Source: a virus | IMG/VR virus record: IMGVR_UViG_3300021178_000041 | Span: 1-25,358 of that record | Strand: one strand, 5' to 3' | Length of the DNA: 25,358 nt | In this document: piece by piece, positions 22,010 through 25,358 of the stretch | How positions within the stretch are numbered: position 1 is the stretch's first letter | Layout of the letters: each line of letters opens with the position of its first letter | Notes under the pieces: generated by a model | Databases searched by the model: none | Told to the model about the DNA's origin: nothing | The model's input: only the letters and a program-made list of their open reading frames with translations | Translations under genes and position numbers: made by a program

Positions 22010-22056
22010 GCCGGGAGTGCGGAAGAACGTGCGGGCCACGGCTCCGCGCTCCCGGC
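22010..22056 (+). ncRNA. Long GC-rich stem-loop in the gap before the HNH gene
   Basis: GCCGGGAG (22010-22017) pairs with CTCCCGGC (22049-22056). The stem continues through one G-U pair and GCGG/CCGC (22019-22022 with 22044-22047), making about 13 pairs. The 21-base loop contains a second small hairpin, CGTG/CACG (22028-22031 with 22037-22040). No T-run follows, so it is not a standard terminator. It could be a structured RNA or a processing site. The rest of the 160-base gap (21980-22138) shows no gene. Confidence 0.55.
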
Positions 22057-22138
22057 GAATGATTCAATGATAAAAACATAGCGACAAAATGTTACTTGTT
22101 ATGGATCATCGGGAACGCTGAGGGGCAGAAAAGAGCCT

Positions 22139-22501
22139 ATGCCCCTGAACGGCTTCAAACGCGATGAAGAGGCCACTGGGAAAGCTGGATTCCTGGACCG
22201 GGCGAGTTATGTCACCTTGCCGAAATTCGGGGAGCCTCACGTCATCCTGCATGGTTTGGACAAGGAAGCCCAACGGCGTGCGCTATTTGCTAGAGAGAAA
22301 AGCATTTGCCAGAAATGCAGCATACGAGTGTACTGGGAAGGCCCGCTCTGGCAGGTCGGCGAGTGGTCGCATATCGAAGATTCAATCGGCAAGAAGTGCG
22401 ATTGTTTACACAACGCGGAGTTGCTGTGCCACAACTGCCACCAGGGGCCGGGATCGAAGCACTACCTACGTCGGCCCCGGTTGGGCACCCCGTCTATTTA
22501 G
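22139..22501 (+). CDS. HNH-type endonuclease-like protein
   Basis: 120 residues. The zinc site is formed by Cys57/Cys60 (CQKC) and Cys97/Cys100 (CHNCH). The HNH-like core has His78 (EWSHIED), Asn92 (HNAELL) and His101, in the usual order H-N-H. The usual DH pair is spelled SH here, so catalytic strength is uncertain. An extra Cys pair (KCDC, 87-89) sits within the fold. HNH proteins in phages cut DNA and many act in packaging, but this one is in the early region away from the terminase, which suggests a homing- or restriction-type role or a free DNA-nicking enzyme. Confidence 0.7.
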   Translation: MPLNGFKRDEEATGKAGFLDRASYVTLPKFGEPHVILHGLDKEAQRRALFAREKSICQKCSIRVYWEGPLWQVGEWSHIEDSIGKKCDCLHNAELLCHNCHQGPGSKHYLRRPRLGTPSI

Positions 22502-22514
22502 GAAAGTGGGGGCT

Positions 22515-22560
22515 GGGTTGGAGCTTCGATTAGTTTACTGTAGCGTTAGTTAGGCAACCC
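22515..22560. repeat. Inverted repeat GGGTTG / CAACCC
   Basis: Perfect 6-base arms (22515-22520 and 22555-22560) enclose a 34-base spacer in the gap before the 71-residue gene. The SD of that gene (GGGAGG, 22577-22582) follows. It is weak as a structure because of the large loop; chance is possible. Confidence 0.3.
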
Positions 22561-22591
22561 GCGTTTGTTGGGAGTTGGGAGGTCGCACGGA

Positions 22592-22807
22592 ATGAAACTC
22601 GAATACTACGTTGTCGTTCCCGATGAATTGGCGGCTGGCATTCGCGGATTCACCGATGAGATTACCGTTGAGATTAGAAACGGCTCACCGGAGAAGGAAA
22701 CCGTAGAAGCCTGCACGGAGCACTTCAGGCAGGCAATTAGCGAATGGTACGACGCTGGCCGGGTGTACACGAAGGCTGAGTTCCATGACTGGAGCCAAGT
22801 TGAATGA
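22592..22807 (+). CDS. Small protein coupled to the methyltransferase, unknown
   Basis: 71 residues from ATG 22592, which has GGGAGG nine bases upstream; longer in-frame starts lack this. The sequence is mixed strand and helix (YYVVVPDELAAGIRGFTDEI, then HFRQAISEWYDAGRVYTKAE). The stop overlaps the methyltransferase start by four bases (ATGA), so the two are made together. No DNA-binding or metal motif is visible. It may be a small partner or simply co-transcribed. Confidence 0.65.
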   Translation: MKLEYYVVVPDELAAGIRGFTDEITVEIRNGSPEKETVEACTEHFRQAISEWYDAGRVYTKAEFHDWSQVE

Positions 22808-23487
22808 GGCCTTATTTTGAGGAGGAGTGCCAGACGATATATCACGGAGATTGCCGGGAAGTATGGGCCCGAATCGCGAAGCCTTGCGATGTGATCGTGA
22901 CGGACCCGCCTTATGGAATATCTGGAATGCGCCACGGATTAAGCCCAAACAACGGCTATGCCAGCAAGGGAGATTATGATACCGACGAGTTCGAGGACAC
23001 GCAGGCCTATGTTTCTACGGTTGTCGTGCCAATTTTGAATGAGATGCGCCTGCTAGTTCCGCGCTGTGTGCTCACCCCTGGGCAGGTGAACATTCACAAA
23101 TATCCAGAGCCGGAGCACATTGGCGCTTTTTACTATCCGGCAAGCACGTCAATTTCGAGATGGGGTATGCGTCTCTGGCAACCGATTTTCTACTATGGCA
23201 TTGATCCTTACCAAGGGCAGTTAAAGCCCGACGGCATCATTTGCTATGACTCCGACCGCGAAACTGAGCATCCATGCCCCAAGCCTATCAAATCGTGGAA
23301 ATGGCTCGTCAACCGCGCTTCCGTTCCCGGGGATGTTGTTCTTGACCCCTTCCTGGGCAGCGGAACCACGCTCAGAGCTTGCAAGGATTTAGGTCGGCGG
23401 GGAATTGGGATAGAAATAGAAGAAAAATACTGCGAGATTGCCGCAAAAAGATTGTCTCAAAAAGTTTTCAACTTCGATGCGAAATAA
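22804..23487 (+). CDS. Beta-class DNA methyltransferase (adenine-N6 or cytosine-N4)
   Basis: 227 residues. The catalytic motif DPPY is at residues 34-37 (VIVTDPPYGIS). The AdoMet-binding motif comes after it, at 181-189 (DPFLGSGTT), preceded by a motif like HPxxKP (HPCPKP, 156-161). This order marks the beta class. At 227 residues it is short for the family and has only a small target-recognition region (about 45-140). No restriction endonuclease gene is next to it, so it is an orphan, probably used to protect phage DNA from host restriction or to regulate. The target site cannot be read from sequence. Confidence 0.88.
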   Translation: MRPYFEEECQTIYHGDCREVWARIAKPCDVIVTDPPYGISGMRHGLSPNNGYASKGDYDTDEFEDTQAYVSTVVVPILNEMRLLVPRCVLTPGQVNIHKYPEPEHIGAFYYPASTSISRWGMRLWQPIFYYGIDPYQGQLKPDGIICYDSDRETEHPCPKPIKSWKWLVNRASVPGDVVLDPFLGSGTTLRACKDLGRRGIGIEIEEKYCEIAAKRLSQKVFNFDAK

Positions 23488-23490
23488 CTT

Positions 23491-23869
23491 GACAGATTCC
23501 CGCCGCGCGTGCCAACATGCCAGTGTCGGGCGGGGCGGTCCTCTGGTTAAATTCTTAGCCGGATTGCCGCCAGTAACCGCCCCAACTCGACTTGGTAATC
23601 CGGCTAATGACCATAAAATCGTCCACGGAATTTGTGATCGCGTGCATGGGTCGTTCGCCATTTTCCCGCGTCCCCAAGCTAGAAATAAGTCCTGCGCTGA
23701 GTGGCCACTTCTCAACAGGCGACTGCCTATAGCGCAAGGACGTGGTGTGTGTAGTGGTAGTTGGCAGGGGAGAAAGAGTAACTGCAACACCGTTGAACAT
23801 GTTACTGGCTACCCCCAACTACAAATTCAAAGTCTAAAGTCAAAGGCAGGAAAAGAAGTGGCGGGTGTC
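23491..23869 (+). ncRNA. Gene-free region with extensive nested and interleaved inverted repeats; candidate structured RNA
   Basis: No convincing gene fills this 387-base gap. An outer pairing joins GACA..CCCGCC (23491-23494, 23499-23504) with GGCGGG-TGTC (23860-23869). Inside: GGGGCGGT/ACCGCCCC (23532-23539 with 23576-23583) interleaves with an 11-base pair TTAGCCGGATT/AATCCGGCTAA (23555-23565 with 23597-23607), a pseudoknot layout. Next, GACCAT/ATGG-TC with CACG/CGTG (23609-23652). Then GTCCTGCGCT with AGCGC-A-AGGAC (23689-23698 with 23731-23741) holding AGGC-GACT-GCCT (23717-23728). Last, GTAGTTGG/CCAACTAC (23757-23764 with 23815-23822) enclosing GGG/CCC, AGTAAC/GTTACT and CAAC/GTTG. It does not match tmRNA, RNase P RNA or group I intron cores I know. 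The strand is assumed from neighbouring genes. Confidence 0.55.
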
Positions 23870-23874
23870 TCTAA

Positions 23875-24090
23875 ATGGTTCAAGATCACAACACAGCAAC
23901 GCGCGAATCTCTGGAATTGAAAGCCAAACTTCGGCGCACGCGGGATGATGGAACTTGCCAAGACTGCGGTGACGATGTTCCCCATCGGCGGGTTCGCTGT
24001 CCACATTGCAAGTTGCTGGTCTGTGGCTGGTGCTATAACCATGTCCACGGGATTTGGGGAGGCCATGAATACCAAACTAAAAGGGCTTGA
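23875..24090 (+). CDS. Small zinc-finger protein, unknown
   Basis: 71 residues. Cys pairs CQDC (residues 28-31), CPHC and CGWC, then a HVHG, form a compact 'C2-C2-C2-H2' array (DDGTCQDCGDDVPHRRVRCP, then LLVCGWCYNHVHG) that should bind two zinc ions in a treble-clef or B-box-like fold. The N-terminus is helical and basic. The SD is weak. It follows the structured gap. The function is unknown; such proteins may act in protein-protein or nucleic-acid contacts. Confidence 0.65.
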   Translation: MVQDHNTATRESLELKAKLRRTRDDGTCQDCGDDVPHRRVRCPHCKLLVCGWCYNHVHGIWGGHEYQTKRA

Positions 24091-24274
24091 ACCTGCGGAA
24101 GAAAATGCAAATCGGACGCTCGGGGTGAACGCTTGGAATCAACAGCCGATCCAGAAGCACCAGTTGGCGAAACATGAATGCCCGAATCTTGATGAATACG
24201 ACCAGGATGGGATGGTAGAGATTGACGGCCCGTACATTCCGATAACCCGACCGCGAAGAAAGTACAGGCGATGA
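24065..24274 (+). CDS. Small hydrophilic protein, unknown
   Basis: 69 residues from ATG 24065. The preceding gene overlaps by 26 bases in another frame, so start choice matters; earlier starts would overlap still more. It is polar, with Asn/Gln/His-rich middle (VNAWNQQPIQKHQLAKHECP) and a basic end (ITRPRRKYRR). The stop overlaps the next ATG by four bases (ATGA). No motif is recognised. Confidence 0.55.
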   Translation: MNTKLKGLEPAEENANRTLGVNAWNQQPIQKHQLAKHECPNLDEYDQDGMVEIDGPYIPITRPRRKYRR

Positions 24275-24492
24275 CGATTCTACGCACCTTCGTTGAAACC
24301 GTTTGCCCGGTCTGCGAGAAAGAGAAAGACCCAAACACGGCGTTTTGCAAACGCTGTTACCGGGAACTGCCGATCCCGATGCAGCGGGCGCTCTGGAAAA
24401 GGTTCGGGCAGGGCTTCGAGAAAGCGTTTGAAGAGGGCTACTGGTTTTTGAAGAATCGGCCAGATCAAGAGCAAGGAAAGTTGCCGCTGTGA
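24271..24492 (+). CDS. Small zinc-ribbon protein, unknown
   Basis: 73 residues. A zinc ribbon is formed by CPVC (residues 12-15) and CKRC (26-29), followed by YRELPIPMQRALWKRFGQGF and a helix with AFEEGYWFLKN. I recall this 'CP.C...k...FC..CY..LP..m..aL.......f..a...a..fL' layout in small uncharacterised phage proteins. It overlaps the upstream gene (ATGA). A role in transcription or in a complex is possible, but unproven. Confidence 0.7.
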   Translation: MTILRTFVETVCPVCEKEKDPNTAFCKRCYRELPIPMQRALWKRFGQGFEKAFEEGYWFLKNRPDQEQGKLPL

Positions 24493-24527
24493 GGGAAAGA
24501 CCAGGGAGTAAACTCGGGGTGTCGCAA

Positions 24528-24547
24528 CGCAGAGCGCGGAATCTGCG
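24528..24547. repeat. Inverted repeat CGCAGA / TCTGCG
   Basis: Perfect 6-base arms (24528-24533 and 24542-24547) enclose an 8-base loop in the 71-base gap, just before the SD (GAGGTG, 24553-24558) of the next gene. There is no T-run. It may influence translation of the two-gene unit at the right end. Confidence 0.45.
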
Positions 24548-24563
24548 AATATGAGGTGACAAA

Positions 24564-24872
24564 GTGAAAATCTATCGGCAAGGCGATTTGCTATTCAAGA
24601 AAGTAAAGTCAATCCCGAAAGGCGAATGGAAGAAGCGCCGGTCAGGTCACATTCTGGAAGGTGAAGTCACGGGGCACATTCACAAGATTGCGGACCTCGA
24701 AGCCGCCGAAGTCTTGGAATGCGGTGAGGGTATGTGCTTGACAGTGACGGCAGAGGGAGGCGTTGCCATCGTGCATGAAGATCATGACACGCTGACTCTC
24801 CCGGCAGGGAATTACGAAATCGTGCAGCAGCGCGAATACACGCCCGAACAAATTCGCAATGTAGCCGACTAA
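24564..24872 (+). CDS. Beta-rich protein paired with the tandem-repeat gene, unknown
   Basis: 102 residues from GTG 24564 with GAGGTG five bases upstream. The sequence MKIYRQGDLLFKKVKSIPKG, then ILEGEVTGHIHKI, then GGVAIVHEDHDTLTLPAGNY and QQREYTPEQIRNVAD is a pattern I recall from bacterial proteins encoded beside DUF6745-type repeat genes ('rQGDvll..v...p....r.....l.eGEatGHaH.i...HeeH..l.LppG.Y.v..QREY.p..ir.vaD'). The conserved GHxH and HExH could bind a metal. It ends one base before the next start. The association with the repeat gene suggests they act together. The function is unknown. Confidence 0.7.
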   Translation: MKIYRQGDLLFKKVKSIPKGEWKKRRSGHILEGEVTGHIHKIADLEAAEVLECGEGMCLTVTAEGGVAIVHEDHDTLTLPAGNYEIVQQREYTPEQIRNVAD

Positions 24873-24873
24873 A

Positions 24874-25358
24874 ATGAAAAAGATCACCGAACTCACCGAG
24901 GCGCAGGAAAAACGGTTAGTCGATCTCCGGGAAGAGTGGTTGCGGATTGGCTATAGCACTGCGCCTTTGGACCGCAAAGTCTGCACCGAAATCATCGGCG
25001 AATTTTACTCTCGCATTGGTCAACCCAAGCCTCTTGTGCTGTTTTTCAGTTCCCCCATGATGTGCATTCTCGCTTGGGGAGTTTTGAAATCTCTCTTGAA
25101 GAAAAACAAGACAGGCGAGCCGGTTCGGGCCCAGTTGGGGGCCCAGTTGAGGGCCCAGTTGGGGGACCAGTTGAGGGACCAGTTGTGGGCCCAGTTGAGG
25201 GACCAGTTGTGGGCCCAGTTGGGGGCCCAGTTGGGGGACCAGTTGAGGGACCAGTTGAGGGACCAGTTGGGGGCCCAGTTGGGGGACCAGTTGGGGGCCC
25301 AGTTGGGGGCCCAGTTGGGGTACCAGTTGAGGGACCAGTTGGGGGCCCAGTTGAGGGC
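24874..25358 (+). CDS. DUF6745-like protein with tetrapeptide repeats, runs off right edge
   Basis: 161 complete codons are visible; the end is outside the window. Residues 1-80 resemble the start of DUF6745-type proteins: ...EWLRIGYSTAPLDRKVC..., then IGEFYSRIGQPKPLVLFFSS, then PMMCILAWGV. From residue 85 the protein is a pure tetrapeptide repeat [RGW]-[ADY]-Q-L with 19 full copies here. Related bacterial proteins carry (V/L)-[RWG]-[DA]-Q repeats in the same place. It starts one base after the stop of the GHxH protein gene, so the two form an operon. The repeat may make a helical or solenoid surface. The role is unknown. Confidence 0.7.
   Translation, partial: MKKITELTEAQEKRLVDLREEWLRIGYSTAPLDRKVCTEIIGEFYSRIGQPKPLVLFFSSPMMCILAWGVLKSLLKKNKTGEPVRAQLGAQLRAQLGDQLRDQLWAQLRDQLWAQLGAQLGDQLRDQLRDQLGAQLGDQLGAQLGAQLGYQLRDQLGAQLR
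25126..25358 (+). repeat. 12-bp tandem repeat, NGG-GMC-CAG-TTG
   Basis: Nineteen full 12-base units (25126-25353) plus five bases of the next reach the window edge. The last two codons, CAG TTG, never change. The first codon is NGG with all four bases used at position 1 (GGG 10, AGG 6, TGG 2, CGG 1). The second is GCC (10) or GAC (8), with one TAC. The units are in frame with the gene, so copy-number change would not shift the frame. Confidence 0.95.

Noticed and set aside
21407-22039. 210-codon minus-strand frame opposite the nuclease and the Cys-rich gene
   Set aside because: It crosses two plus-strand genes with recognisable motifs and a hairpin-containing gap; no motif of its own.
23489-23494. 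TTGACA as a promoter -35 just after the methyltransferase
   Set aside because: No acceptable -10 box lies 15 to 19 bases downstream.
23488-23874. tmRNA, RNase P RNA, tRNA or group I intron in the structured gap
   Set aside because: I looked for tRNA-like ends, a tag frame, RNase P core sequences and group I core elements and saw none; the adjacent genes are not a split exon pair.
23438-23920. 160-codon plus-strand frame spanning the gap after the methyltransferase
   Set aside because: It overlaps the methyltransferase end and the zinc-finger gene start, has no SD or recognisable domain, and the gap is dominated by inverted repeats.
25126-25358. CRISPR array
   Set aside because: The 12-bp units are directly adjacent without spacers and form an open coding frame.

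Overview
The window looks like part of the genome of a tailed double-stranded DNA phage, or a prophage, of a bacterial host. It has a large terminase, a portal, an HK97-type major capsid protein and a run of virion genes, beside a block of small early-type genes. No integrase, repressor, tRNA, rRNA or housekeeping gene is visible. GC content is moderate, above 50% in most genes. Most starts have good Shine-Dalgarno (SD) sequences and many genes overlap by 1 to 4 bases. I cannot name the host. A short-tailed (podovirus-like) particle is my preferred guess: no tape-measure, tube or sheath gene is visible, and there are an adaptor-like protein, a DNA-stabilisation-like protein and the start of an internal-protein-like gene. 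The true tail type could lie outside the window.

Layout. From about 18,190 leftward to base 1 everything is on the minus strand and forms the packaging, head and virion operon. Its order in the direction of transcription is: a Cys-rich small protein, a possible small terminase, a ribbon-helix-helix protein, a small Cys protein, a GroES-like co-chaperonin carrying a DnaJ-type zinc domain, the large terminase, a 36-residue acidic protein, the portal, two small overlapping genes, a scaffold-like protein, an unknown, a decoration-like protein, the major capsid protein, three small proteins, and then about ten virion or tail proteins including two tandem paralogues. The last gene runs off the left edge.

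From about 18,240 rightward all genes are on the plus strand. They form an early or middle region: very small unknown proteins, two small membrane proteins, a single-strand-binding-type protein ending in DEDIPF, a PD-(D/E)XK nuclease, an HNH protein, a beta-class DNA methyltransferase, several zinc-ribbon proteins, and a two-gene unit whose second member carries a 12-bp tandem repeat that runs off the right edge. Two back-to-back promoters with TTGACA -35 boxes lie between the arms at 18,199 to 18,268.

Most notable points. (1) The gene at 16,326 to 16,916 is a GroES-like fold whose mobile-loop position is occupied by a four-motif DnaJ-type zinc domain. It sits next to the terminase, which suggests a phage co-chaperonin for capsid or packaging proteins. 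(2) The gene-free stretch at 23,488 to 23,874 holds many nested and interleaved inverted repeats closed by an outer stem, as expected for a large structured RNA. (3) The right-edge gene is built of tetrapeptide repeats that vary almost only at two nucleotide positions per 12-bp unit.
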